From: Echinarachnius parma
Taxonomy: Eukaryota; Echinodermata; Echinoidea; Clypeasteroida; Echinarachniidae
Assembly (NCBI GenBank): GCA_037951105.1
Contig: JBAMJV010010722.1
Location: 1-64,000 of the forward strand
Direction of reading: 5' to 3'
Length of the DNA stretch: 64,000 nt
In this document: positions 1 through 53,118 of the stretch, in pieces
Position numbering within the stretch: position 1 is the first letter of the stretch
How the letters are laid out: the number at the start of each line of letters is the position of its first letter
Translations under genes and position numbers: made by a program
The notes under the pieces: model-generated
What the model was told of the DNA's origin: nothing
Seen by the model: the letters and a program-made list of their open reading frames with translations, nothing else
Database searches by the model: none

Positions 1-1520
1 AATGTACACAAATTGTGCACAAATTTCAATTGAGTTTTTATTGAAATTGACTGTTTGTTGTACTATGGCCTTACTTAGCGGGTCAGTGACATTTCTTGAG
101 CCTTGCGCCATTCATTATTCCCTGCATTTTGCAATAAAGTCTATGTATTATTCTAAATGTAAAGTGCTTTAGCACCAGGATAGTGCAACTTCATACTGCA
201 GTATGTGCATCATTTAAGTCCATTGCAAACAATGGCTCATATCATATAAAATGTATGCACTTTCGCAGTAGCTGTGCAAAAATACATATTATGGCCTTCA
301 TAGCAACTCTACGTAAATTAGGTACATAAATGCAATATCAAGTGTTTACATAGAAATGTTTGGAAGTGCCGATTCTGCTAGGAAATGAGCTTCAATGTTT
401 ACACAAAACATGAATACCATTCGTGTAGCTTCGACTAGTATTGCGCTATTACCCTAAATTGCCTGTTCCCCCCCCCCCCCCCCCCCCCCGTATTTTGTTA
501 TGTTTGACATGCAATACCTGTAGAAGACCAACATGTTTTGATATGATGTACAATTTTTTCACATAACATGAATACTGTTCGTGTAGCTCTGTGCCAGTGA
601 GTATCATGTATTACCAGAGCGGTAATATCGGCCTGAAGGCAATGTTTACAGCCAGTGCCGTGGACCAGACGGAAAGCTCATAATCAAATTCCTAAATTAC
701 ATTAGGTATGTAATCAGGATATGGGGGATAGTGTTGCTTACAGTACTCTCCAGCCTCGCCGCCAGGAACATTCAGTATGTATTGGAGGTTTCTTACGGTA
801 CCATTTATTTCAATTATTGATTAATTTCTTCATATTTTGTCTGAAATTTGTGTAACTCTTAACCCTTACACCAGTGTTGAAGAATTACGTCAGTCGTAAG
901 ATTAGGTATGTTATCAGGATATGGACATTGCTTACTTTCCAGCCTCGCGAAAAGGAACGTTCATTATGTTTTGAAAGGTTAACTGTTACTGTTACTGAAT
1001 AATTATTTCATCTTTCGTATGAAAATGTTTCATGCTGAAAATGTTAATTTGGTGAAGTTTCAGAACTTCAAACATTCCTTTCATATATCTTTTGTCAGTC
1101 AGTTTGCCAAATAAAAGTTACAATAACTGGGTCATACGTAAGTGTGTGTGTGCGTGTATTCCAAAACCCATAACCAATAGTTTGATGCTGAAAGTGGAGT
1201 TAGTGATCATTTTAGAATTTTGAACACTCCTTTCATATTCTGTTTGTCTGTCAATTTGCCAAATTATTAAATTGCTTAAGCATCAGGGTCATGTTTATAT
1301 TTGTGTGTGTGTATGTGTACATGATCTAAACCCAGTACCAATTTTGAACGCTGGATTAGCCTTTGAGAAAGGCTATGCAGAATAGATTGAAGGTAATGTA
1401 TGATTCATGAGGTCATTGGAAGGGTACTATAAAACCCATCATCGCAGTGTAATGAGAACTGACGAAAACCCAAACACACGGACCTACTCACACAACACCA
1501 CCCTCTTGCCTTTTCATAAT
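1..1520. other. no gene seen
   Basis: AT-rich sequence with a C-run at 470-489. Loosely repeated segments at 690-960 and 1020-1330 (TTAGGTATGTAATCAGGATATGG at both 700 and 903; CTTTCATAT near 1079 and 1229) look like old tandem duplications. No exon could be recognised. Confidence 0.5.
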
Positions 1521-1524
1521 GATC

Positions 1525-1731
1525 CAAGCCTCTGCACTAACTTTTTGTTACTTTCTTGCCCATTTGGCAAATAAAAACATTAATTTTCACATTCTACTTG
1601 CCCGCAATGTAAAATTTACTTGCCCTCTTACTTCTAGATGAGATTTCCACATATGAAATTACATTTTACTTGCCCGGCATCACCTTTTACTTGCCCCCGG
1701 GCAAGCGGGCAAGTGCTAGTGTCGAGCCCTG
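1525..1731 (+). mobile_element. ACTTGCCC-family element, copy 1
   Basis: It starts CAAGCCTCTGCACTAAC and ends GTGCTAGTGTCGAGCCCTG. The inside repeats TTTACTTGCCC. Eight further copies with both ends recognisable, plus three related sequences, occur in the window. There is no coding capacity. Confidence 0.75.
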
Positions 1732-1934
1732 CATAATCACTACGATGTGTGTTAGAATGAAGAAATTAACAAAATAGAGAATAAGCTTGCGATGTAGCAG
1801 ATCTTGTAAAAATCATTGATATCATTTTGATATTATTGTCAAGTAATTGCGAACCTTTGCTAATTGGTAATTTACAATCTACTATTTTGGGTGATTTTGA
1901 AATGAATTGAGGAACTCAAAGGAATCCGACCACA

Positions 1935-2520
1935 AAAAAAAAAATATGAATAATGAAAATCATAAAATGCACATGTATGAAATTAACCTGTACACGAATG
2001 CTTGTACATGTACGTAGAGGCTACATGATACTTGTATGTATTTATAGCAAAGAAATGCAGTTCTAAGTATCAACAGTAATGTGGAAATTGTGTTTGACCT
2101 AAGGCAATTCCGTGATCCATTTTTCTAGAGGAAGTCAAATTTGCATCTAGGTTTAGAAGTAATACCCTTCAATCCCTGGGAGTAACCTGTACAACCTTCT
2201 CAATATTTTGGGATATGGGAGTATGATGGAACATGTATCTGGATTGGCTGTATCATAGAAAATATGAAATGCACATGAAATGAAATACACACCTGCATTA
2301 ATGCTTGTACCTGTAGTTGTACATATAGAGGCTACATACACGTTTATAAGCAAGAAATGCAGAAGTATCAACGGTTACGTGGGAATTCTATTTGACCTAA
2401 GGCAATTCAGTGATCCATTTCTCCAGAGCAGAGCAAGTCAAATTTGCATTTCTGTAGGTTTAGAAGTAATACTCTTCAATCCTCTGGGAGTAACCTGTAA
2501 CCTTCTCAATATATTGGGCC
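1935..2520. repeat. two-unit tandem duplication, period about 302 bp
   Basis: The segments around 1960-2218 and 2262-2519 share long matches such as TTTGACCTAAGGCAATTC and TTTAGAAGTAATAC. ORFs called across it are artefacts of the repeat. Confidence 0.8.
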
Positions 2521-3400
2521 ATGGCAGGATCAGTTTGTCTTGTGGGAGGGAGGAGTGAACGTGATGAGTTTGAGTCTATTTTGGGGGCGGGGATGGTGGA
2601 TGAGCGATGTGTTGTGTGGAAGTGTGGTACTGCGCATGTGGGGATGGGTGTGTGTGGTAGGAGGAGTATATATGTATGGTTGGGGCAGGGATGTTGTGAA
2701 ATTGTGGGGGAGGGGGGGGGGGGGGAGCTACAGAGGGTTGATACAGGTCACAGGTATTGTTGTCATGAACTGTCTTTGATTTCTATCCACATGCAACACA
2801 ATATATTCTCACGAGTCCTACTGGGTAGATGCAGTGGTATCCATGTCTATGTAAATATTGCTTACTAGCGCTGTCCTAGATTCAGGGGCCCCATGTATAC
2901 CTGGAGATGGGGATGTGTGGTTTATTTTGGGTAGTAGAGGGTTTATATATATGATAGCTTTGGATATTATTAGTGACCCATAATGATTTCATGGGAATGC
3001 ATTTGTAAATTTCTTTACATTCTAGCCTTACACGACACAGTGTAATCAAGAGTCCAAGTGGGTCATTGCAAAGGTATCCATATGTCCATATAAATATTGC
3101 TTACTACAGTACCACTGTCCTAGATTCAGGGGCCCATGTTTACTTGTAAAATGTAGATGGGAAGAGAGTTTGGTTTTCCAGGAGCGTGTGATTTGTACAG
3201 ACAGGTTATAAGGTTGGGTTTGGGTTGTAGCAAGGAGGTATAAGAAGACGAAGTCATTCTTTCTTATACCTTAGTTATAGTCTATATGAGGGTTTATGTA
3301 GGTCGTGTGTAATTACTGGTGACCTAAAAAGAAGTTAACATTCTAGCCCTGAGCGTTGCGAATCTTCTGGATAGATGAAATGGTATTGTGTCTGCCTTTC
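2521..3400. repeat. G-rich tract and diverged duplications
   Basis: A strongly G/T-biased segment (2530-2730) ends in a G-run. Two copies of a unit containing TGTCCTAGATTCAGGGGCCC follow at about 2871 and 3116. I see no exon. Confidence 0.6.
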
Positions 3401-3822
3401 TAGCTCTGTCATACATTCAGCGGTCTCTGTTGGTTGTTGGGAATATGTGAGTTACAATTGTAGAGTGTATATTGTATAGAGTTGTAAGGTATTGTGAATA
3501 GGCTAGGGTTATTGGGGTTAATGTTGGTTGTTGGGAATATGTGAGATATGATTGTTGAGTGTATGAAGTTGTAAGGTCTTGTCAGCAGGCTATGGTTAGG
3601 GCCTGGGGGTTAATGTAGTAGGTTGCAAGTGCCTATTGTTGTTGACCTGAAATGACTTCCTATACCAGCCCCTAAGTCTCTAGTCTAGTGTGAACATTGT
3701 ACAGGTGGAATGATATATACATGTCTGTGTACACACATGTTGCAGTCGTTATTGACATTCTGAAATGACTTTCTATTCTAGCCCCCCCCCCCCCCCCCCT
3801 TGAGTCTAGTGGGAACAGGGTA

Positions 3823-4986
3823 CCGTATTTGTCGGTGGTATTAACCGCTCCGATGTATTAACCGCACCCCCAACTTTGGCCGTTTTTCCATGAAAAAAAA
3901 AAAATTTGATAGTATAATTCTTGATTTTTAGTCTTTAGATGGTCAGCATTTTCTTAGGAAAGGTACCAAAAATAGCTTATCTATCAGAGAATTTTTGCAT
4001 ATGAATTTTGTTTTATTTACTGAAGTCTCCGAAGTAAATAAAGAAAATTATCAGGCCTTCTTCACAGCAGAAGAATCTATAACTTCTGTTGAATTTGCCA
4101 CACGGATCACTACACATGGGACTACATAAAACGTTAGACAACAAAACGAAGATTTCACCAATAAAACAATCAGAACGGAGATTTAAAAAAAAATGTACCT
4201 TAATGTTATTCCTTCTTTCTAGTTCAAATTATGTTGAATCTACTCTTGAAAACTGTTTCAGAAATAGTAAGTAATAATAGCGAGTAATACGGCATACGAT
4301 CGTCGTCGATCGTCGACATGGATGAAACGATTCTCAACGTTGACATCCAGTCCGCCCGGTACTAAACAAATGCTCCGATAGCCCGCCATATCACTCATAC
4401 ACTTTGCGTGAAGGTTATGGGTCTATTTTGTTACGCGAGATCCATCCGCCGGGAATTGGGGAAATCCCCGGCGGATGGATCTCGCGTAACAAAATAGACC
4501 CGATAACCTGCACGCAAAGTATATGAGTGATATGGCGGGCTGTATTGGAGCATCGGCGGCCGGGGGTCGGGAAAGAGAATCCCCGCCTGCATGCTCGGCC
4601 AAGTGCCAGTCGCGCGGCCGGGTGCATGTTAGGATTCGTACTAAGATCGAAGCAATGATCGTGAATCTTCAAAGCTGCTTTCGCAGCAACAACGAGCAAT
4701 ATTTAGGAAGAGGTAAAAGAGAAACATAAAAGACACTGCATGACTTGTTTTGGGGGGAATATGCTTGTATTTTCCGTGCATCGTATGAGTATGAATGCCT
4801 TGCTGAGGTGGACTTTGGTCACTTGTGAATCTTATCTCCGTGTATTAACCGCATCGTATTAGGGCCCCGGCGCTGGCTAGGCAATTTGCGTGTACAATTT
4901 TCCTATCTCCGTGTATTAACCGCTCCCCCCCTTTTTGGAGCTTTTTTTTGAGAAAAAAGGTGCGGTTAATACACCGACAAATACGG
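3823..4986. mobile_element. non-autonomous TIR element with TA target duplication
   Basis: The ends are CCGTATTTGTCGGTG and its exact reverse complement, followed on both sides by TATTAACCGC. TA flanks both ends (3821-3822 and 4987-4988). Other units of the host array read ACAGGGTAGGTGG at this place, which is the empty site. Sub-terminal copies of GTATTAACCGC occur near 3839, 3855, 4850 and 4913, possibly protein-binding sites. The centre (4371-4552) is a large inverted repeat. No transposase is visible; TA duplication suggests the Tc1/mariner/pogo group. Confidence 0.88.
4371..4552. repeat. long inverted repeat inside the TIR element
   Basis: The arms are about 83 bp with a perfect 35-bp inner part (4419-4453 against 4467-4501) and a 13-base loop. 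The arms include TTACGCGAGATCCATCCGCC and are more CpG-rich than the surroundings. ORFs on both strands here only reflect the palindrome. Confidence 0.9.
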
Positions 4987-6146
4987 TAGGTGAAATGGTA
5001 TGCAGGTCTGTGTACACACATATATTGCTGTCGTTCCTGACATTCAGAACCAGTCCTTGTAGAAGGCTAGGGTTATCTGGGTTAATTCAGGTCGTGAGAA
5101 TCTATTGCTGTTGATCTGAAATGACTTTCTATTCTAGCTCGAGTCTAGTGAGTGGGTACAGGGTATAGGAATGGTATGCAGGCCTGTGTACACACGCCTG
5201 TGTACACACATGTTGCAATCGTTTTTGACATTCAGAGCCAGCCTTGTAAAAGGCTAGGGTTATAGGGGTTAATGTAGGTAGTGTGTGCCTATTGTTATTG
5301 ATCTAAAATGACTTTCTATTCTAGCCCCCCCCCCCCCCTCCCCCTGCCCCCCCAACCCACCCCCCAGTCTAGTGGGTACAGGGTAGGTGGAATGGTATGA
5401 AAGTCTGTATACGACCATGTTGCAGTCATTATTGACATTCAGAGCCAGGCCTTGTAGAAGGCTAGGGTTATAGGGGTTAATGCAGGCCATGAGTATCTAT
5501 TGTTGTTGATCTAAAATGACTTTCTATTCTACACCCCCCCCCCCCCCCCCCCCCCCCCCAGTCTAGTGGGTACAGGCTATATGAATGGTATGCAGGTCTG
5601 TACACCCATGTTTCAATCGCTTTTGACATTCAGAGCCAGGCCATGTAGTCGGCTAGGGGTATGGGGTTAATGTAGGTCGTGAGTGCCTATTGTTATTGAT
5701 CTAAAATGACTTTCTATTCTAGCCCCCCCTCCCCCCTCCCCCCCCCCCACCCCCCAGTATAGTGGGTACAGGGTAGGTGGAATGGTATGAAAGTCTGTTA
5801 TACGACCATGTTGCAGTCGTTATTGACATTCAGAGCCAGGCCTTGTAGTCGGCTAGGGTATGGGGTTAATGTAGGTCTTCAGTGCCTATTGTTGTTGACC
5901 TGAAATGACTTTCTATCTAGCTCTTGAGTCTAGTGAGTGGGTACCTTGTATATGTGGATGGTATGCAGGTCTGTGAACACATATTGCTTTCTCGAATCGT
6001 ATGTTCACTGATAGTTTGCCCCCAAGGGAAATTATGCGATGGGACGGGAATGAAGAACGGCTTTCTTACCTAGCGCTGTAACTTGATTGCTGCTATCATG
6101 ACTTTGTATTTAAAGCAAACCTCCACTCTATCTTTTATCCTTATAC

Positions 6147-6450
6147 AGTGCTCAAAATTAGCATCTAGGCCTGCAGGCCAGGGGGCACTAATAATTAGCT
6201 TTGGGCCACCAAATTCATTGATCCTTAATTCTACTAGCCCGATCTGGCAAGCAAATGTAACAGATTTTGTATGTTTTTCTTTGTTTGGGGCCACCAGATT
6301 TAGGTTTCGGGCGACTAGAAGTTGAAAAATCTTGTTTTTACTTGCCCGACTGGGCCACAAGGCAAACATTTTAATTTCTAGCATTGCATAACTTTTCAAA
6401 TTGTACTTGCCCCAACAGAAAGTTTACTTGCCCGCTTTCTTCTAGATGGG
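6147..6450. mobile_element. relative of the ACTTGCCC family (GGGCCACC type)
   Basis: It contains CTTTGGGCCACCAAATTC, CTTGCCCGACTGGGCCAC and TTACTTGCCCGC. Related pieces are at 36603-36856 and 57319-57426. The borders are unclear. Confidence 0.5.
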
Positions 6451-7870
6451 ATTTGGACTAAGGAATTACTTTATTCTATCATAGTTGATGTCATCAAGAC
6501 TAAGTATCCCAGAAACAATCAATCCAACTTTTTTTTCTTTTTTCTCAGTCATTATTAATGCTTTTAGGATAGGAAATAATGAATGTCTTCACACCTGCCG
6601 CTTGTGGAAATTAATCACAAAACGCAATCAAGACTAATCGGTCCAACTATCAGAGACAATTATCTTTTCCCCAGTTGTTATTTTTCTTTCTTGATAAGAA
6701 AACTTAAGTAAAGATTCTATATAATAACCATCCTCACGCCTTGCCGCTTGTGGAAACTAATCGCACAATGTCATTAAGACTAAGGATTCACAAGTAATTA
6801 TCAATCAAACGTTCAGAGACAAGCGTCCTTTCCCCAGGCGTTATTTTTTTATTTTTTTTTATATAATGAAGAAAAAAAAAAATTAACATCCTTGAACCTT
6901 GCTGCTTGTGGGAACTAATCAAGATCAAACAATCCCAAGTAATAATCAATCTAGCTATCAAGGACCATTATCTTTTCCCTAAACGCACTTTTTCCTTCAA
7001 CAGGAAATCTCAAATCCTTATACCGTTCTTCTTGTGACAATTAATTTCAAATGCAATCGAAACTAAATGCGAAAAATTGTATTTTTATGCATTGTTTGGT
7101 AATTATAAATCTATATAGCTTTCCAACACATCTTTACCCCCCAATCACGTTTCCGTTCAACAGACGACCTAAAAAATGTATCAATAACGAATATCTTCAC
7201 AATTTGCGTTTTATGGCAATTAATCTCAAATGCAATCAAAACTAAGTACAAGGATTTCCATTTAAATGTATTGTCCCGGTCATTCAGTAAAGTAAATATA
7301 GCTATCAAAGACAATCATGTTTCCCCCTAACCATTTTTCCCTTCAACATATTACCTTGCATCTCAAAATGCCAGCAAGACCAAATCCAACTATAAAATAC
7401 AATTATTTATCCTGTAATCACTTTCCCTTCAACAGACGTCCTACAAAATTTATACATAATGAATCTCTTTACACCTTGCCTCTTATGGCAATTTATCTCA
7501 AATGCAATCAAAACGAAGTACAAAAATATACATATATTTATAAATTATAAATCTATAGCTTTCCAAAGACCGTTAACTTTACCCCCAATCACTTTTCCCT
7601 TCAACAGACGACCTGCAAAATGTCTAAATAATGGATTGCTCCACAACTTGCAATTACCTTGCACCTTATGACAGTTTGATCTCAAATGCAATTAAAACTA
7701 ACTTACAAGAATTTGTATTTTGTTTGGTAATAATAAATCTGTAGCTATTTTCCCCCCCAATCACTTAAATTCCCTTCAACAGACGACCTACAAACTGTTT
7801 AAATAATGAATGTCTTCACAGACAGTAGTTCACACCTTGCCTGGTTTGGAAAATTAATCACAAAAAGCCA
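6450..7870. repeat. tandem array, period about 130-180 bp
   Basis: About nine diverged units share CTTGCCGCTTGTGGAA..TTAATC, TCAAATGCAATCAAAACTAA and CCCTTCAACAGACGACC. The short ORFs here repeat the same peptide fragments and are not genes. Confidence 0.75.
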
Positions 7871-7934
7871 GCGTGTCTCCGGGCAAGGTCTCCATCCTTG
7901 ATTGACTCCGCTGCGTTATCACAATCGGCAGTTG

Positions 7935-8530
7935 CGTGGGTTAATTCTCAAAACCAATTAACGTGGCTCACATCTTCCTGCAGGTTTTTTTTGTTTGGGT
8001 CCCCAATCGAGAATGTAATTTGGATATCTGCGTGATTCGTGATTGTTCAAGTATTTTTTTCTCAGAGAATACGGTCTAATTTGATATTAATTGACCTGAA
8101 ATTAGCATGTTGTTTTAACGATGAGAGAAATATGTATTTTATAACGTAAATGAACAATTTCAAAACCAACTAACAACAGCTTACATCTTCCCGCAGGTTT
8201 TTTGTGTGTCCCAAATCGAGAATGTAATTTGGATTTATGGGTGATTGCTCCAGTTTTTCTTGGAGAATATTGTCTGATTTGATATTAATTGACCTGAAAT
8301 TAGCATGTTGTTTTAACAATGAGAGAAATATTTATTTTATAATGTAAATTAACAATTTCAAAACCAATCAACACCAGCTCACATCTTCCCGCAGTTTTTT
8401 TTTGGGGGGGTCCCCAATCGAGAATGTAATTTGGATCTGCTTGATTGTTCAAGCATTTTTTCTCGAAGAATAAGGTCTAATTTGATACTGTAATTAAATG
8501 ACTTGAAATTATCATGTTGTTTTAAGAATG
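7935..8530. repeat. three-unit tandem array, period about 205 bp
   Basis: Units near 7950, 8160 and 8355 share CCCCAATCGAGAATGTAATT, TTGATATTAATTGACCTGAA and TTAGCATGTTGTTTTAA. Confidence 0.85.
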
Positions 8531-8829
8531 AAACAAAAATGGGTTAAAAATGAAAGTCTTTCTATGTAACCAAGAAGTTCTGAAATTTAGGACAATTAAA
8601 TAGTTCTTGAGGAGCAAGAACTCAAGAAGACTTTAAAACAATTTTTGTTATTGGTATGATTGCTCAACATTATATTTGAGAGTGCTTGAAAATGGGGTAT
8701 CTTTGTAGGAAAAAACAACATAATAAAATAGGAAAATTCTTCTTCCTATTGGGAAATTATTGCTCAATTTGTAAAGGAAAAAAAATGTGAAAACAACTGC
8801 TGATTTTGTACTATTTTGAATTCATTGAA

Positions 8830-9320
8830 CATTGAAAAGAGCATGTTATTTCAAGATTTAAAAAGATAATTAAATACCAACTCTCCTCACAGATTGTTGA
8901 AGAAGAACATGGAAAACAAACACCTTGACAGCAGGTATTTCCTATTCAATCAACCTTGAAAAGAGCATGTTATTTCAAGAATAAAATGGCAGGATTTGAA
9001 AATGGAAATCCTCCTGATGACATGAAATGTCAAAGAAAAAGCTGAAAAGCATTTGGGAATATTTTCGCTCCATCCAGCCTTGAAAATAATAACAAGTTCG
9101 TTCAAGAATAGAATGGCAGGATTTAAAAATGAAAATTCCTCTGATGACATGAAATGTTTGAAGGGAAAGCTGAAAAGCCTTGCTTATTTGGAAATATTTT
9201 CACTCCATCCAGCCTTCAAAATAATAACAAGTTATTTCAAGAATAAAACAGCAGGATTTAAAAGGCAATCCCTCCTGATGAAATGTCAGAATAAAAATAA
9301 CACCACATTTGACATGGCAC
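8830..9320. repeat. tandem array, period about 125 bp
   Basis: Three to four units share CTCCATCCAGCCTTGAAAAT, TTTCAAGAATA and GATGACATGAAATGT. ORFs on both strands are by-products. Confidence 0.8.
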
Positions 9321-9404
9321 CATTGCACTTTTCAGGGTAAAAGTCTTTCATGGGCTAATAGCAGGGTTGTTGTTTTGACCCAAGGCAGTACATTTTCCCT
9401 CTAT

Positions 9405-9990
9405 TTTTGTGCGAAGGTTGTCTAAAGTTGGTAGAAATCATTGAAATGATTTGTATTTCGTAGCACCGGTCCAGTTAGGTTGTGGTGGCTTAGCTGCATA
9501 GCCTGCTATTTTCACAACCATTCACAGTCAATTAATTAATTAAATTGTTGGTAAAGGGTTGCTTTTTTAAAAATCTCTATTTTTGTGTGAAGTTGGTAGA
9601 AATCATAGGAATTATTAATATTTTTCTAACACCGGTCATACATGTACATTATATGATGATCTCATAGGCTGCTTTCAGCGTTAGGTTGTGGTGGCAGAGG
9701 CAGGAAGCTTGTTTTTATTACCATTTGCAGTCAATTTATAACATTCTTTTAATAGCTATTTAAACAGCATTTTGAGTTTTGAGAATTAAATGAAGCATTC
9801 AGAGTAAGGCTGTTGTGACTTAAAGGTGCAAAGTCTGTTGCTTTGATAACCATTTGCAATCAATTAATTATATTTTAAAGGTAAACAGTGATTGAAGTTT
9901 CTAGGCATAGGAGCAGAGCCAGGTGTTTTTTATTTAACCATTTGCCGTCAATTATATTCTTTAGAACAAAATTTGAGTTTTTAGAATTAG
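9405..9990. repeat. diverged repeats, also present at 11455-11690
   Basis: The unit with TTTGTATTTCGTAGCACCGG and AGGTTGTGGTGGCTTAGCTG recurs locally. The block 9410-9640 is found again at 11455-11690 in the same orientation. The two copies lie about 2 kb apart. Confidence 0.75.
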
Positions 9991-10042
9991 ATATTACATA
10001 AAGCACTCAGCAATATATCGACATCTACCTTAGATGAGTGTA

Positions 10043-10267
10043 AAGCCCGGCGCAGACAGAGCCAACTCGACCCGATCCGACTGGTTTTCAGCTTGAATAA
10101 CTCAGTATACGTTGCCTCAGGACTCCGGTTTTGCCAGTCAAGAGCCAGTAGGAGGTTATTTGAGGCCGATTCAACATGTTGGATCCGCTCCGACTGAGCG
10201 AAACTGACTCTAGCCTGACTGAAAACCAGTCGGATCGGGTCGAGTCGGCTCTGTCTGCGCCGGGCTT
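10043..10267. mobile_element. MITE, AAGCCCGGCGCAGACAGAGCC family
   Basis: Terminal inverted repeats of about 45 bp begin AAGCCCGGCGCAGACAGAGC and continue through TCGACCCGATCCGACTGG. It is 225 bp, CpG-rich and without an ORF of its own. A second copy is at 59149-59361 and a partial one at 59018-59049. Confidence 0.88.
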
Positions 10268-10885
10268 AATGCGCGCAAGTAGGAAACTATCGTTCTGCAT
10301 CATTTTGGGGGACAGTAAAATGTGAAAATTCTTGATTATCCTTGTCCCAATGTGTGAATAGAAAGAAAAATAGTGCGCTGGGGTTTTTATAATGCGTCAT
10401 GCCGATTGGCTTCTGACATAATAGTTACAATAATTGGACATTTGCATTTTGAAATGTTTTATGAAACTGAAGCAGGGAAAAAAAAAACATAGGGACGGTG
10501 GGCGAATTCGCCCCCGAAAATTGATTTTGATTTTGTTTTGGATTTTCTGTTTCGAATGCCAATCAGATGATCACTGACAGCATTAGAGCTAAATAGTAGC
10601 CCCTAAAATTCGAAAAAAAAGAGAAATTATTAAAGTAGCCCCCGAAAGTTCGAAAAGTAGCCCCAAAAATCTTCCATAAAATTAAAAGGGAGACCCCAAA
10701 ATAAAAATATTAATTTTTTTCTCTGAACTGAAGTTTCTGAGTTCTGAAGATATTACCAATGCTACTGTACAGCCTAGCTGCATTGCAGAGATCATTGACC
10801 CTCTGTTTCAGTCTGTCTGTAGAATGTAATGTATGCTAGCCCCCCTAATTGCAATACAATATATCTAGAATATCATAATACAGCC
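10268..10885. other. no gene seen; part MITE remnant
   Basis: 10405-10465 matches half of the element at 12859-13011 (TACAATAATTGGACATTTGC, TTTTATGAAA). The rest is AT-rich with several GAAAA..TAGCCCC repeats at 10595-10690. Confidence 0.4.
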
Positions 10886-11260
10886 ACGGTGCACTTTGTA
10901 CTGCGTGAGTGACTTGGGCGAATTTTGATTGCCATTCAACATGCTTCTACATGTATGCTGATTGATATAGTGAAGTTGGATGCTACAAGATTGGTTGAGT
11001 GCAGTTGATCATGCCCTGTTCGTATCATGTTGATGTGTTCAAATGGCAAATGAAATGTATATACTTTCTGTGCCTGTCTAAACACATAACTTTAGAATAA
11101 GTGTACTTTGAACTGCATGAGCAACTGGGGTGAATTTTGATTGCCATTCAACATGCTTCTATGCTGATTGATGGAGTGAAGTTTGAAGCTACATCATGTA
11201 TGCATGAGATTGGCCGAGTGCAGTGGGTCATGCCCTTTTCACATCATGATTATTCATAAC
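10885..11260. repeat. two-unit tandem duplication, period about 210 bp
   Basis: Both units contain TTTTGATTGCCATTCAACAT, GCTTCTA and GAGTGCAGT..TCATGCCC. Confidence 0.85.
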
Positions 11261-12702
11261 ACGGTTAAAAGACACTGCAATGCGAACCTATAGACGGTGT
11301 TTCAGAAACTGTTACACTGTATAGAACAGCACCCTTTCTTCAGAACCAGGTGAAATCTTGCATGGTATATGCAACTCTTTATCATAATTTTGGGGGGATG
11401 ATTATCAATCGTGATAGGCGCTATATAAATAATAGATATTATTATTATTGTCTAAAAGTTGGTTGAAATCATTGAAATAATTTGTATTTCGTAGCGCCGG
11501 TCCGGTTAGGTTGTGGTGGCTCAGCTGCATAGCCTGTTATTTTCATAACCATTCACAGTCAATTAATTAATTCAATTGTTGGTAAAGGGTTGCCTTTTTT
11601 AAAAATCTCCATTTTTGTTTGAAAGATGCCTAAAGTTGGTAGAAATCATGGGAATGATTGATATTTTTCTAGCACCGGTCATATATGTGACCGGCTATAG
11701 CAAAACCCGGCACTTGACGGTAATTCATGTTTCGAAGAAATGGGCATTTTAAGTTCACATAATGTGTGTAAAAAACATTGAAACATATAAATTGCAAAAA
11801 AAAATAAATAAATAAATAAATAAATAATAAATTTATTTATTTTTTTTTTTTTTTGGGGGGGGGGGGGGGGGGGGCTCTTTTGGGCATTTCGGGGGCGAAT
11901 TCGCCCGCCGCCCCCGTGTATTTTTTTCGCTGAGACCAACTAGGTGTAAACAAAGCAAATATAAACAAGAGCAAGTGTCTGTTGATTGCTATTCAATGCA
12001 CTCTTCTTGTGATTGACGTCCATGTACAATGTAGCTACACGTAGAACACGTATTATTGTATGAGTGTGGCTAAAGTACAGCGTAGTGAGTTACTGTGAGC
12101 ACAGGAGGCTGAGTGAGTCAGTGCACTGGTGGGCTGTCATCACCATTCAGGAATGTGTGGTGTGGGCAAGGTTTTAAAGCCACTCATCACAAATTTTGTA
12201 ACGTACTTGTCAAATGTTGACAAGCATGACAAAACAAATGTCAACCAGCGTGAAAATGTTATCCCTCCAAAATGAAATAAAATGTTTCTTGGTAGCTATC
12301 CTTTTATTCCTTTTATCATCTCTCATTCTAACTCAATGAATTAGAAATAAATTTGCATTTTTAAAAATCTAATGCATTTTAGGTAATTATGACAACATAC
12401 ACACACAATTATATCCCTCATAGAATGTTCTAGCCATGCGATTGGTCAAAATGCCGTCACATGTTCAAGTATAATTTCTCCCAACATCGCCCAGGCAGGT
12501 ATCGTACTTTGATAGTACATTTTTGTCAGGAAAAGGAACTTTTTCGCCCTGCCGAGGGTGGTAAAGTAAATTGCTGATACGCATGTGATCTCATAGGGCA
12601 CGTTGTTAACAACCTGTAAACTAGGAATCGGCGAATGTTTACAATATATGATAGCTGCATTTATTCATTATTTGTCTTGTTTTTTTCTTTCTTTCTCTGC
12701 AG
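11260..12702. other. intronic or flanking DNA before scrib exon A
   Basis: It holds a SINE-like 3' tail near 11412-11450 (GATAGGCGCTATATAAATAA, then ATT repeats), the duplicated block 11455-11690, half of a TGACCAGC-type MITE at 11690-11765, A/T/G homopolymers at 11798-11873, and about 0.8 kb of unremarkable sequence. The pyrimidine tract before 12703 is the exon A acceptor. Confidence 0.5.
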
Positions 12703-52873
<40,171 letters not shown>

Positions 52874-52956
52874 GTATGAGTCAACATTTCGATTTGATTT
52901 TAATTCTGTAAGAAGAACCTTATTTGTAGAAGGAGTGTTATTTTCAGATGACGGAT

Positions 52957-53068
52957 AATTAGATCCGAGAGCTTCTGCGTTCTAGATGTCTGCGGAAACC
53001 AATTGGACTGGCTGCCCGTACAACTGGTAAACTGTAACCTTAAAGCTCTATGGCTGTCAGAAAACCAG
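52957..53068 (+). pseudogene. scrib exon H partial 3' copy
   Basis: This repeats the second half of exon H (LDVCGN, LDWLP, NLKALWLSENQ) and its donor CAG|GTATGAGTC, 195 bp downstream. The nearest acceptor-like AG (52947) would enter with a TGA in the LRR frame, so it is probably not a usable exon. The copied intron flank runs into the repeat element at 53119. Confidence 0.85.
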
Positions 53069-53118
53069 GTATGAGTCAAAATGTAGATTTTATTTTTATT
53101 CTGTATGAAGAACCTTTT

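Larger units (their letters stand above)
3400..5990. repeat. tandem array, period about 188-208 bp
   Basis: At least seven units share CTGAAATGACTTTCTATTCT, GACATTCAGAGCCAGGCC and GGTACAGGGTAGGTGGAATG. Unit anchors lie near 3650, 3764, 5118, 5307, 5515, 5703 and 5900. A C-run of varying length sits at the same place in most units. The array is split by the transposon at 3823-4986. Confidence 0.85.
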
